A DNA stretch of 64,000 nucleotides from NCBI GenBank assembly GCA_014773175.1, contig VXCM01000130.1, positions 7,102 through 71,101 of the forward strand, written 5' to 3'. Shown piece by piece: positions 1-12,256 of the stretch. Position 1 is the stretch's first letter; the number at the start of each line of letters is the position of its first letter. The stretch is from Lucifuga dentata (taxonomy: Eukaryota > Chordata > Actinopteri > Ophidiiformes > Bythitidae). A program made the position numbers and the translations under genes. Below the pieces are notes generated by a model. It made no database searches and was not told the origin of the DNA. It saw only the letters and a program-made list of their open reading frames with translations.

Positions 1-436
1 GGGGGAGAAGAGAGGGAGAGAGAGAGAAAGATTTAAAGAAATGAAAAATAGATGACCACATTTTGGAGGAATATAATTTGTGTGAATGAGCTGCTTTTTC
101 TTAGTTCAATCATTTTGCAGAATCAATCCAGCATATTTGTTACTTTCACAAAAACCAAGAACCATTGTTTTTACTGAATTATCTAACTTACATTGTGAAA
201 TTAAAAACAGCCAATATTCTGAAAATGTCTTTTACCGCTTACATGAAGTGATTATCCATTTTAAGAAAGTTAACTGACAGTTGTCAAGTTAGCTGGACAT
301 GTTTACTTGGTAATGCAAAATGGTTAAAGTGCAACAGAGGAATTAAGCAGACAAGTGAATAATGTTATTGTATGATGTATATACATGTGACATTATGGAC
401 ACTGACATTCTAACATTATTTATTTGTTGTACTTAC
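1..436. other. Left-edge intronic sequence of the aifm4-type gene
   Basis: The exon ending at 437 has a donor (GT on the minus strand at 436-435) and no stop, so this stretch is intron. It is AT-rich with a GA-rich start at 1-30. I see no exon or element in it. Confidence 0.5.
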
Positions 437-738
437 CAACACCAACAATCAAAACATCCGCTGGAACAACCGAACCACTTTTAAGCTCAACACCTTTCAC
501 CTCGAGGAAGAAAGACAAAGCAGTGATTTGTTAACATGTTTATATTTTTCTCCAAAAAAAAAAAAAAAANAAAAAAAAAAAAAAAAATACTGATAGTCAA
601 GTATAAAACTGGAATGATCAAACATCATAATCTTACCTTTCCATTCACACCTCGCACCTCTGTCACACTATCATTCATGTAAAACCTCACATTCTTCTCT
701 GACAGCATCTGCAGGAACAACAGAGTTAAATCTTAAAT

Positions 739-789
<51 letters not shown>

Positions 790-3421
790 TTCATGGTGGC
801 TTTGCCAATTTCTGGACCCAGCGTGTTGTGATAGGGCAGATCACTGCTGCCTATCACTGTCACACTGGAGGTTTTGTCGATCATATAAGACGCAACTTCC
901 ATCCCTGAAAAAAAAGAGTCAATATGCTGTTAATAATCAATGTTAATGATCATATAATCTGTATAAAAGACAGCAGAACAATACTGTATAATTTCAAAAC
1001 TGAAATGAAAATTGTATTATTCAAGCTTAGTATTCAAAGAAAGGTCAGGTTGTTAAGTTTAGGCACATTTTTCCTTCATTTGTGATTGGCTGTTGTTGAG
1101 TTTAATCAATCCTGATTTGGTGAAACAAAATCTTTCATGTAACAGCAAAAATGTGGGTAAAGTTATACCAGTATCAAAAATTTACTACCCAAACATTATG
1201 TATAAGAATACTATAGGTCAACATAGTTGTTTAACATAAACCATCATATGACTGATGGTGTTTTGTGTTTTCAATAATTCTTTTACAATTCCAATATATC
1301 TCCAGTTCTGACAAAAATAAAAATATGCATATTTGCACTGTAAACACATTACCAACAAAAGACGTTCCCACAAGCACGACGTGGCGGCCCGTACAGGCTG
1401 CGTGGATTTGCCGAGCATCCTCAGGCGTCTCCAGCATCTTGACGTTGTCCAGCTTCATGCCGGGCACATCCAGATCCTTAGCTCTAAAAGACAGGCGTGA
1501 CTCCGTTCATAAGCAACGCAGCAGTGTAGCAGTTGTCACATCTGATGTTGGGGTGTGTGTGTGTGTGTGTGTGTGTGTTTGCATGTGTACCTGCAGCCTG
1601 TTGAGATAAGAAGCTGGTTGTAGCTCTGGACTGAACCATCATCAAATGTGACTGTCTGCTTCTCTGTGTCCACCCACAGCGCCTGTCACGACACGACAGT
1701 TTCATTATGTGGCCGTGAAGACAGAAACTTATTGAGCCTATTTACATTTACATGTATTTAGATGCTTTTATTCAACGAGGCTTACAAACAGAAGAGTTAC
1801 TCACTTCTTTCCTGAGCCAGATCTCAATGTCAAACTGATGGAAGAACTCCATCCTCCTCAGCAGAATACTGCCACTCTCCACATTCATAACCTGAACATG
1901 GGACCAAAGCATGTGTGTGTGTGTTGTGTGGTTTTAAATGAATAGTCAGTTTACAAAGTCACATATTCATGACAACAGTTAGCAAACATAACAAATTCTT
2001 CTTTCTCAGCAAATTTAGAGCCGCATGCCGTGTTCTCTGTGACGTCACCTTGCTGAGGCGAGTTTTGTTGTACGGTAACAGCTCGTCTCTGGTGACCATG
2101 ATGATTCTGCCGTTGTAATTTTCCTGCCGTAGAGTCTCTGCGCAGATCAGCGATGCGGCTCCTGTACTCGCANCTGCCGTTGTAATTTTCCTGCCGTAGA
2201 GTCTCTGCGCAGATCAGCGATGCGGCTCCTGTACTCGCAGAGACAAAATGCATGTCATCAGATTTTTTTACCTTTATTTATTCAGGGTTAGTTCACTGAG
2301 CACCAAATACTCTTTTTCAGGAACGCCCTGCTCACACACATTCACACCTAGAAACTGCCCAGTACAATCAGACTTCTCTGCTGGCCACTGAGCAGCTCCA
2401 CTGGAGCATTTGGGAGTTAGGTGCCTTGCTCAAGGGCACCTCAGTGGTGATAATGAGGGAGAGGCAGGCGCTGGTCATTCACCTCCCCAACCCAGATTTC
2501 TCCTGCCAGTTCAGGGATTGAACCAGCAACCCTTCAGTCACAAGCTCGCTTCTTTAACCTTTAGGCCACCACTTCCCCAGATGGAGATGTAATATCGAAA
2601 CATTTGTCTTCAGGTTGTTTTGCACTTTGCAGTTTTTTTTTTTTGCACAGTGTGGTGAGGCTGTAATAAATGTCTTGAAGAGGAGATTTTCTTGGATTTT
2701 TAAACAGTGTGCAGATCTCTCCTTTGCTGCCATGTTACTCTAAACTCCAAATCCTGATCTTAAACTAACCATCACCATCACCATAATCTTAACCCATACA
2801 TAATAAATATATCACATCCTATAAAGTACCCTAAAAAATAGACAGCAGGTCCAACAAAACGTCTAACAGCACACAGTATTAGGGACGTCCATACCTCCTC
2901 CGAGCAGCAGAACAGTGTGAATAACTCATGGTAGCCTGGCGCCCATGCTCTTTATCCTTTTGCCCTGCCTGAGAGTCTGAAATACGCAAAACAACAACAA
3001 TAAAAACCTTGCAAATCAATATAAATGCAACAACATCAGTATTTTCTATCACAAACTCACACAGTTTGTCAGATCAAACCCTGATTGAATGCTTAGCAGG
3101 GTAAGTTTCCTAAAGTTTGTGACCATCGTGAATTTATAACATAAATAAAGAGTCGTGCTCACCTTTTTGTTTACAGACACATATACTTTGTTGTTTTTAA
3201 CTTTGACCTTTAAAAGAAAAGAAGACAAATTTAAATGCCTGTGAATGTCATGAAAAGCTGTGCATTTATTTGCTGCCTGTCTGTCTGTCTGTCTGTCTGG
3301 TAGATACCTTAAAACAGGGTAAACAGTCCATGCCTGGATACTCCTCCATATCTCCTGTAAGGACGTTGAAACAGGCTCCATGCCATGGACAACGCACTCT
3401 GTGGCCCGAAATTACCCCTAA

Positions 3422-3452
<31 letters not shown>

Positions 3453-3635
3453 TCAAAGTGATACATCTTTATTGTAAATTCTAGCAGACATCCCAAAGTT
3501 TTTAATGTCAGTATGGGCCAAGTTGAATTTGGTGGAAATGTGTGTGATGTTTGTTTCACATTTACTCAGTCTAACCATTAGACACCTTCAAATGGCTTCG
3601 GTTAAATGTGGGAACAAGCACAGAGAATATCTTAC

Positions 3636-3671
<36 letters not shown>

Positions 3672-4006
3672 TTAAAGGGAAAAATTTGGGAGGAAAAATC
3701 AAGAATTTAAGAGGTTAAACATTTACTTCTTGGTTCCGTTTAGAGCCACAAAACTTGCCAGAAAAAAAATGTGAGTAAATGGAATTGAGTTGTGTTTATC
3801 CTCAGCTACATCCCTGTCTTGAAGCCTCACTAGTGTGTGTGTGTGTGTGTGTGTGTGCACATCCACGCATCTCTCTTTACCTTTGCTGAGTGGAGCTCCA
3901 TAGTGTGTACATTGGTTGCCAATGGCACTGAATTTTCCCTCAGTGCGTGTCAACAACACGCTTATGTCCCACTTCTACCTCCATCATCCTGAGATAACAC
4001 ACATAA

Positions 4007-4043
<37 letters not shown>

Positions 4044-5780
4044 CTGAATATCTCTGGTAAGACTGCACGCTGCATTAAATTATGGGATTCTCATGATTAA
4101 ACGGGATCATGCATGAACTTGTAACAGCATCATAAAATGAAACTGATTAAAAATATTGGCGTTGTATGATCGGGTCAAATGTGTTTTTCAGCTCTAGGCA
4201 GTCCCCGGGTTACCCACGGCTGTTCGTAAATCGGAACTGTTACGTAAGTTGCGTATCTAGCGTACATATTTTACCATTCTATGCATAAGAAACCGGATTT
4301 ACGCTCTGGAGGCATGGTTACGAAAGGTACAAAAAAAAAAAAAAAAAANAAAAAAAAAAAAAAAAAAAAAGGCAAAATATAGCGAGCGTTATCCGACTTA
4401 TGCTGCGTTCGACAGACCTCGGAACTCGATTTTTCCGACTTCTTACTTGGAAAAATGCGTTGGAACGGCACTTGAAGTCGGAGCTCCGGCTGGGAAACTC
4501 TGACCAAAATTATCTACCCCGAGTTACCGAGTATGACGTCACTCAACATGGCAGCGCCCGTGGAAGCGAGCTTTGTGAATGGAAATGATCAGCTAAAAGG
4601 CGAATAAAATATTTTTCTTGCGTGAAATTGAAAGAAAAAGGCCAGAATATATCGCCAAGTTAACTGTCTATTTTGTATACTAGCTGTTTGCCATTGATAC
4701 ATAAGTGTAAATAATTTCATAATATTACCGGTACTTCTCTGCACAAAGTTTAATACCCATTAATATCATTATAAAACAACACAACCAAACAGTCCTGTAG
4801 TCTAACTTTACTTTAGTTAGCATTTATTACGAAGTTTAATTAATTTTACAGTGTTTATTGGCGTTCAGCTATGCTTTTTTGATTACGTTTAACTGGAACG
4901 GTTTGAGGTTGGAAGTTGGAGTTTCCAAGTGGGAAAAATTCGACTTCCGAGGTCTGTGAACGCAGCATTAAAATAGCGCCGGCCACTGCGCCGCTGTTGA
5001 CGCGCAATGTTGTGACGTGTGTGATAAAGTAGTGCGAATAATTGTATGTAACTCAAATTTTTAACTTAATAGGCGGTATTTTTATGGCAGTCGATCCGTA
5101 AGTAAGGGTTGTTTGTTAGTTGGACGTTCGTCAGTCGGGGACTGCCTTACGAATAATTTAATTTAATTTAACTTAATTTAATTTAATTTAATTTAATTTA
5201 ATTTAATTTAATTTCTCCTATCTTTTACAGTAATTTTCCATTCTAAATCGTAAACTCAGAAGAACATTTGGGTTGCCAGGTTGTGAACAGAGGAAAGTGT
5301 TTTGGGTTGTTTTAACAGAAACTACCAGCTGTAAGCATACATGTTTCTCCTCCTTTTATTGTGACAACATGGACTTTTTGCTTTGGGTTTACCTCCATAA
5401 AAAAACACAAACTTATAAGCTTTTGGACAGAGAGAGGAGAAGCTTGTTCTCTCTACAAGCCTAATCGTATGTCCTGACAAGCATCCTGGAGTTACATTTT
5501 ATATGGATTCATCCTACAGTATCCACACATGGCAACCACACTATGGTTAAAGTATGACTGGCTCTAGTGTTCATTTAAAGTGTTGATGTGTTACATTTTT
5601 TATTGGTTCGTGAGCAAAGACAGTGTTTAAGTAGAAATTAAAAGAATGTCTGGGTTGCCAGATTTGTGATGTTCTCCCTTGTTTCTTACTGTCCATCCTG
5701 CAGATCTGATTCCAGACACACCAGCTCTGTCAGCTCCTTTGATGTGTCCTCTGGATCAGCATCTGGCAACCCTTGACGGT
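437..5780 (-). CDS. aifm4: AIFM3-like Rieske/FAD oxidoreductase (aifm4-type), partial and with two lesions
   Basis: Family role: mitochondrial AIF-type flavoprotein with an N-terminal Rieske [2Fe-2S] domain and an NAD(P)H/FAD oxidoreductase domain. Exons read on the minus strand, with matching phases except as noted: 5690-5780, 3881-3988, 3308-3417, 3163-3207, 2895-2976, 2049-2228, 1805-1891, 1591-1682, 1353-1483, 789-904, 637-708, 437-500. The Rieske ligand motifs CTHYGAPL and CPWHGACF are intact. The FAD-binding motif VLLLGGGAAS is split across 2976/2228, and GTSFVGMEVASY is the second nucleotide-binding fold. Similarity to AIFM3 is about half, so I favour the fish AIFM3-like paralogue aifm4. 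The C-terminal third lies left of the window and the start codon is not certain. One candidate is ATG at complement 6136-6138, but its phase does not fit. Oddities: exon 3881-3988 is out of frame by one base near 3960, exon 2895-2976 has an in-frame TGA (complement 2926-2928), and exon 2049-2228 contains an assembly duplication. It may be a decaying gene or contain base errors. Confidence 0.82.
740..786. repeat. (TC)n microsatellite at a splice donor
   Basis: An uninterrupted TC tract lies directly beyond the donor of aifm4 exon 789-904. On the coding strand the intron therefore starts GTGAG and continues as (GA)n. Confidence 0.95.
1741..1800. repeat. Teleost dispersed repeat fragment (ATTTACATTTACATG type)
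   Basis: The segment resembles the very common fish repeat end that reads ACATTTACA, then atttAgatGCTTTTAttCAA, then GGCTTACAAAC. I recognise the pattern from general knowledge of teleost genomes. The class (LINE2-like) is not certain. Confidence 0.5.
2107..2239. repeat. 66-bp perfect direct duplication around one N (assembly join)
   Basis: Bases 2107-2172 are repeated exactly at 2174-2239 with a single n at 2173. Removing one copy plus the n (67 bases) leaves exon 2049-2228 with 113 coding bases, which restores phase on both sides. The duplication is therefore best read as an unmerged contig overlap. Confidence 0.9.
2395..2585. repeat. Teleost interspersed repeat fragment
   Basis: The segment contains the phrases GGTGCCTTGCTCAAGGGCAC, GGGATTGAACCAGCAACCCT and TTTAGGCCACCACTTCCCC, a well-known dispersed repeat of fish genomes. 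It lies in an intron of the aifm4-type gene. No coding capacity. Confidence 0.6.
4197..5146. mobile_element. Non-autonomous DNA transposon with GGCAGTCCCCG termini (host of a nested element)
   Basis: The ends are inverted: GGCAGTCCCCG at 4197-4207 and its reverse complement at 5136-5146. There is no transposase reading frame. A second element is inserted at 4401-4967, so the outer element is about 380 bp of its own sequence, including a poly-A run broken by an n at 4349. I could not fix a target-site duplication. It lies in an aifm4 intron. Confidence 0.6.
4401..4967. mobile_element. Harbinger-like MITE with 3-bp TTA target duplication, nested
   Basis: The left end TGCTGCGTTCGACAGACCTC is matched by the inverted right end, which reads TGCTGCGTTCACAGACCTCG on the other strand, and the similarity extends inward about 45 bp. 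TTA flanks the element at 4398-4400 and 4968-4970. A 3-bp TWA duplication is the signature of PIF/Harbinger transposons, so I infer that superfamily. There is no transposase, so it is a MITE. Confidence 0.7.
5151..5216. repeat. (AATTT)n minisatellite
   Basis: About a dozen near-perfect AATTT pentamers follow directly after the right end of the outer transposon. Confidence 0.9.
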
Positions 5781-7456
5781 CTGGAACACACACACACATG
5801 CACACATACACACATACAGGCCCAGGCAAAAACACACAAGGAGAAATGAGGATTGTAGGAGGTAAATTGCAATTTTAGGGGCTAAATGCTATATGCTGAC
5901 ACTGACATTAGCATCAGTTGTTACTAATTCTGATAAAATCTAAATCTTGAAAATTCTCAACACATCAATATTCGCATCGTTCTCAGATTAACAGCTTCAT
6001 TAAAGCCCAAACCAGAAATCCAAAAACTGCTGTGAAATTCAAGGAAATCAACAAAATGTCTCCAGTGATGAATTAATCCCAACAATTAAAAAAATAAAAT
6101 AAAATAAAATGTTACTCGCATGGTTTGGTCCCAGACATGTCGCTCATTCAGAAGTAATACAAATGATACTCAAATGTCCTCCTGAAACATGAGCTGTTAG
6201 TCAGCTGATACACTCAGAAAGGTTTTCCTTAAACAACAGACCACATTTACACTTTCTGCTCCACTCATCAGCTGAATGATGGGACAGGGGTCCGTTTCCA
6301 CGGCAACCGGATCATCCCAAACTCTCATCCCTTGATCATAAAGATGCGTTTGGTGAAAGAATGATTAGGGATTGACTGGAAAACTAAAAGTTATAATCGC
6401 CAAATGAAAAAGTAAATTTTAGGACTCAGATGAATGAAGAGTTTCAGCTCATATCCCTCCTCGTTGTTCCAGAGAAAGGTGCTGGCTTTTGTCTTTTACA
6501 ACAGCAGAAAGGCTGACGAGGCAGCAGGCCCCGACAGTGAATGGACGCCTGAGCACGCAAGCCACAATACACAACTTAGAAAAACTGAGGTATCATCATT
6601 CATTCAGCTGCTGCATAGTTAAGGTTCACATTTAGCGATGGGAAGCTCTGATTGGCTGGGCGTAAAGCTTTACGCACAAGGTTTATGCACACATACTGCA
6701 AGGATTTAATAAATCAGCCAGAAAAAAATGGCAAAATACATTATAAAAAGGAACAATATTCCACACATTTTAATAATAAAACACGCATGCAACCTTACTT
6801 CCTTTTAAGAATCTAATGGAGGTCTTCTCTGATGACAGGTAGATAAAATTATGCACAGCTTATTGATGTCATCAAGATCAAGAAAGCTACATGGATGGCA
6901 AAAAACAAAAAAAGGTAAAATGGCTTTTATCTTGTAAATTTCCTTTTTGTTTAACAATTATTTAAAAGGACAATCAAATATCAGCTATAATAACTATTTT
7001 TCCAAAGGTAAGAATCTGCACTTGTGGAAGGTTTTATCCACTTATTTCAACACATTTTTGAAAAAAGTAACAACCTATTATCGGTAGACATAAGAGGGTT
7101 AATTATCACAAACAACCAATATATTAATAGTAGATATCAGTGTTGAATCTTGAATCATTCTATTGACTTCCTGTTGGCTTGCATTCTCTCTAAAACTTGC
7201 CTTGCATTAAGTCTGTACACACCTTAAACTACAGTATTTTACCTGTAAAATAATCTGATGAATTACAACTTGATAATTTATAGCAATGACCAAATATTAC
7301 TGCACATAATGACATTGTATTTTTTTTATTTAACTATTAATAATAATCATTTATCATACAAAGTAATTATGACATAACATGTAATTCTGACATTATTCTT
7401 GTGAGAATAAATCTAGTATATTTTATAATAACAGATTTTAGCAGCCTACTTGAACT
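5781..7456. other. Gap between the aifm4-type gene and the minus-strand fbxo40 copy
   Basis: This should hold the unseen 5' end of the aifm4-type gene and the 3' UTR of fbxo40. The candidate fbxo40 poly(A) signal on the minus strand is TTTATT at 7325-7330. The rest is AT-rich with short A and CA runs. No convincing exon seen. Confidence 0.4.
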
Positions 7457-10400
7457 CTACATTATAACCCTCTTCTTCTGGAACAAGCTGACCAGAGTGG
7501 ACGCTTTGCAGCTTGTGTGGGTGTGGACGTCTTCTTTGAAGCGTGGTAGCAGAATCCGGTCTGTCCTGGACTGTCGCTGGTAGTAGGGACACACCTTTAG
7601 GTGCTCTGACATGGATGGCACATCTTGGAAACACCAAGACTCCACTGGGGAGAACAGGGAGCTGAACTGCCACACCTAAAGTCACAGAGAGAGTGAACTA
7701 AATGATGCTTCATCATCCCTGATTCTGATCTGATCCCTGCTCTGCTTTTATTTTGAAATTCCAAATATATTTTATGCATTGATGCTGAACATTTCAAGAG
7801 AGAATTAAGCATTTATCAGGGAATCACTTTAGTCACTACTAACAGACACACTGACGGTTTTTGTGACCCACCCTTTGCTTCACCCTCCATTTGGCTCCTC
7901 CGTGCGAGTATTTCTTCTTCTCCCAGCAGAGCGAGACCATTCCTCTGTCCTGCAGCAGAGTCGAGCACACCTGTCTCATGAGCCGGGACACCAGAGCCAG
8001 CTGGGACAGGGATAGGCTGTCCAGGAAACTGGCCATGTGGCACAGCACTTCATAGGGCAGCAAGCTCAGAGAGTCCTCCCCTCCTGCTGCACGCCCTCTT
8101 CTCTTTCTTTCAGCAGCAGAGAAGACATCCACAGAGCTCCTGGGCAACTGTGATTTGTCTCCAGGAGTAGCAGTGATGGTTGGATGGAGGGTGAAGCTGC
8201 CCAACTCCTCACTGAAATCAAAGATAAACGGTGCACTTTTTAAAAAGATCACATGGAGGTTTTGAGCACTGGTAGTGCTGCAGAGCAAAGTTTTGATAAG
8301 CAGATTTGACTTCAAGGAGATTATATTGTACCATATTTTGCAGACTGTAGGGGGTGCTGATGCAAATGTGTTATGTAATGTCAGTGGTAAAGTAGATATA
8401 CAGTACACAGTAATCATTCTGTATTCTGTTATTTTTGTTAAAACTTTTCTTTCTGTTTTTTATAGGTTTTCAGCTTAGAAAATCTACATGTTGTAATCTT
8501 GGACTGGAAGTCTTATCTCAAGCACTGGCAATGTCTACAAAATGAAAATGAGAACATCTGTTTCATGGTGGTGATAATGTGCTCTGAAAGGTAACAGTGT
8601 GCTAATAAAGGAATAGAAGAAGAAGACCACCAACGATAAAAAACAATTGAGGTTTCAAAATGTTCAGAAAACAGCTTTGCACATGTTCCATGAGGTAGGA
8701 AATGCATTTTACATGTTTGCTAGATGCAATGTGTTGAATCTAAACTAAACTTGGTACCTTTAACTGACATTAACTGCCCCTCATAGCCAAAATTTACCTA
8801 TAGGGGGTTAATGGTGTCAGTTATACTTACCAGTTTCTAAATCGAGAAGAGAGGCTATCAAACTTAATTCACTGCACAGATAAGAATGTAGCTCAATGAC
8901 ATCAATAAAGATGAACTTTGAGCTTTGTCTCACTTGTAGGTGACAGTAGCTTCATGTGTGGAGGGCCGAAACCTCTTCTGGCTGTAGGTGCAGCCCAGGT
9001 ATGCCAGGGGGCATCTCTGCTCGAACCAGCCGTTCACAGACATCTGGATGTCACTGTGGACATTCCTGCGTATGACAGCGCATACATGCATCATATCATA
9101 ATGATTTCTCTGAGAACGCAATTATTTCAGATCCCACCAGAGAAGTTTAAAATGGTTTCTGAAACTTGCTGCTAATGACAGATGGGTGGACAACTTTGGA
9201 CAAGAAGAAATTTGGGGGCTAATATACATCTTTATGAGAAATGTTGTGAAATTAGGTTGCAGAGAATAAAATGATTTTGAGAAAATATTGATAGATGACT
9301 CACTTATAGTGCTTTCCATATTCTCTGCGCTGGAAGCTGTGTCCACAAAGGAAGGTGAAGGCGGAGCTGGCCTTGTGGTGTACACTGGTGACGCTCTCCA
9401 CCTGCAGCTGAAGGTGCAGTTCAGGTGGTTTACCGGCCGTCAGGTCAGCCAGGGACATGTTTCTCCGGAAAGGAGCGGACAGGAAGTTGTAAGTCTGTGT
9501 ACCTTCATCTTGTAACAAACCATCTGTGCATATGCTCTCTGCAATCATGTGACCGCACTGCTCCTTCTCCAGGGAGCACAGGAGAGAGGCCTGTGGATAA
9601 AATCAAACGACCGTGTGATTTTTATTCACCTTACTAGTTTATACTGTGATTATTAACAATGAGAGTAAAGTCACGGAGGCATTAAAGGAGGACTATACTG
9701 GCACATTTATGCATCTCAGCAAGTTGTTTTGTCTCATACTTATTCCTTCAATCTTTTTCCTCTCACCTGAACTTCTTCCCAGACTGGCATGTCCTCTAGT
9801 GCAACCCCCAGGTCACTAGTATCCACAGATTGGATCTCTCTCTTGTAGAACCCAGGGTTGCGGATGCGGCCTTGCCTGGCAGCGAAACTAGTTGGGACTT
9901 TGAATGTTCTCACAGTGACGATCTTCATTGGTTCTACGTGTCCATACACAAATGTCTTCTGCTTCAGACTGCTGGTGAGACAAGAGGAGGAAGATGATGT
10001 AGCCACGCTTGTACTGCTCGCCTCTTTGGGACCCTTGCATGTGTTTGATGCTGTGGCACCCAGGCAGACATCTGTGTCTTCTTCCATCAGAGTACCCAGC
10101 TCTTTTCCTTTATTCTTTCCCTGCTGTCTGTTACCAGCTGCCACTGCCTCACCAGCTTCCCTGCAGCCGCCCATCTCCATATTGAACATGCGCTCCCAGG
10201 CATTGTAGCTCCCTAACAGCTCAGGGTCCACAACTGAGGCCCTGGCAATAGCCTCTCTCTGCTCCTGGGTTAACTCCACTTGAGGCTCATCCTCAATGTC
10301 TTCCTCTTTTTCATTGGTATGTTGCATATTAGACATGTTAAAAGTCTCCCACATGGCATCCTTCGCCGCTGCTCTTTCTGCTGCCTCCTTCTCCATGGCA

Positions 10401-10951
10401 GCTCTTTTCTGCTCCTCTTTCTGCTTCCTCCTCTCCTCCTCCATCCTCTCTTTCTCTCTCTCCTCCTCCTCTTCCTCCTCCAAGCTCTGAATCAGCTCAG
10501 GAAAGAGTTTCTTCATCTTTAGGGAGTGGAACAGGCAGTCCTGGTCTTTCAAGGCCATGACCAGATCCAGACATCCTCCCTGCTCCTTTTCCTTAATCAG
10601 GTTTTCATGCAGCTCTGTGTTTGGGTGGACATGGGCGTCATTAGCTGGCCAGCGGTTCCACTCCATGGAGCAGCACACCAGGCTGGCTGGACAGACCTGG
10701 AGGTGAGCCGCCTGTGAGGAGCGGGTCAGGTGGGCGGGGCAGCCGTACTCAGCATTCAGGCAGGGAACCCTCACATTGGGGCAGAGCAGCAGGTGCTCCT
10801 CCTCCTTGCACAGGTGGAAGAGAGCTCCACAGAGCAGGCGGCATGATATAACCGCACAGGAAACTGAGCCCACTGGAACCCTGCAGCGCCGGCTGAAGCA
10901 GGCGTCACAGTGGACATGCTGTCTCACCCTGCAGGACCGAGAACGGTGATT
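7457..10951 (-). CDS. fbxo40: F-box only protein 40, minus-strand copy
   Basis: FBXO40 is the substrate adaptor of an SCF ubiquitin ligase, known in mammals as muscle-restricted and acting on IRS1. Exons: 9767-10951, 9304-9590, 8934-9065, 7872-8211 and 7457-7675 (stop). Phases all match, giving about 720 residues against 709 in human. Order of parts: a Cys/His-rich TRAF-type zinc-finger region (CDACFSRRC, HLCKEEEHLLLCP, HLQVCPASLVCCSMEWNRW), an acidic/basic charged linker (EEEEEEEREKERMEEERRK), VDTSDLG, a Cys/His region (AFTFLCGHSF, RCPLAYLGCTY), the F-box (SLLPYEVLCHMASFLDSLSL) and a C-terminal VWQFSSLFS block. The start is not visible: 10951 is an acceptor-bounded exon start and a short exon supplying Met must lie upstream. 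Compared with the other copy it lacks the GLAPWQ to YNMYVVHHGRM segment and has no intron inside its first 1185 bases. Confidence 0.93.
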
Positions 10952-12213
10952 CTGAGTTTAGAGAAAGAGAAGAAGAAAACTTGAAACGTTCAGCTTGAAA
11001 TGACTGACAGAAAAGGTAAACTAGTGGCTGGTGAAGAAAGTTGAGCACCCAGGAGACTAAACCCAAATGGCAGGAACTGGTGGAGACTAAAACTTAGCTA
11101 AAAGAAGAAGGGAATATGTAACATAAATTCATCACATGGACAGAAACACAACTCTAGTGGGTCAAAATATTACTGTGAGTCTCCTGATTGTGTAAGCTGC
11201 TCTTTGCTTCCAGCCTCACCAGATCAAAGTTTGTCAGGTCTGTCAGCTTATTTAGGAGGTTTTTCTGTCCCCTAGTGGTCAATAATGGACTCTTCACTGA
11301 CATAACTAATAAAACAACAAACTTCTTTGTTAGTCCTAGTTTTAACTTTACAATGTTTTCCATTTTCAGTTTTTCCACTATCATTGTCATTTAACCATCA
11401 TATCCATAAAGCTTCATTTAGGATGAAAGAGGCGTTAAGTGGTGGACAAGAGTTTAGTACAACAAATAAAACTAAAACTTCTATTATTACCATTGCAAAA
11501 GTATTTCCTGATTAAAGTGAATAGATCATTAAGAAATGTATATAATTCTTTTTAAATCAGCTTTACCAAAACTAGCACTTATGTTCTTTTGTATTCAGCC
11601 TTGAAATTCAGGATCTGGGCGCCATTTGATTTGTTACAGTGTGTGTGTGTGTATGTGTCACTGTTGCAAAATCAAATCATACCATGTTTCAGGTCCTCTG
11701 GAGCCAGTTTTTATCTGAAGCAGTAGATCTGTCCTATAATAGAAAGACAATATGAGTCTCAAGGTCTCACAGTAGAATTTGCTTTAAAAAAAAATAAAAA
11801 ATAAACGTCTGTGGAATTAAATCATCCAAAAAACATAAACACACAGTGCCATCAGTCATGGCTTAAAGAAACAGTCAATGGAAAAAAATTCCTGTACAGA
11901 TTTTAGCCTACCGATTTATGAGAGGGAAAGAAGTACATGCTCCCTGTGCTATGTCTTGTTCTTTAAAGACCAAGTATGTGTGTTTGTATGTGTGTGTGTT
12001 ATAAATAGACCTGTGCACTGACTTAGTAATGTTACACAGGTGGTTAGAAACATGGTTTGAGTTACAAGTTATGAGTCTATCACTTACATTAAAAAAAAAA
12101 AATCTCTCTCCTCTTATTTTGTGCTACTTTTGACAACATGAACATTTCAGCCTCCTGCTCACAGCAGAATACAAGCAAGAGTCATACCAAATCATTCACA
12201 CATCAATGGGGGN

Positions 12214-12256
<43 letters not shown>

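Noticed and set aside
2174..2239. A duplicated aifm4 exon
   Set aside because: Exact identity, the single n and the restored phase after removal point to an assembly join.
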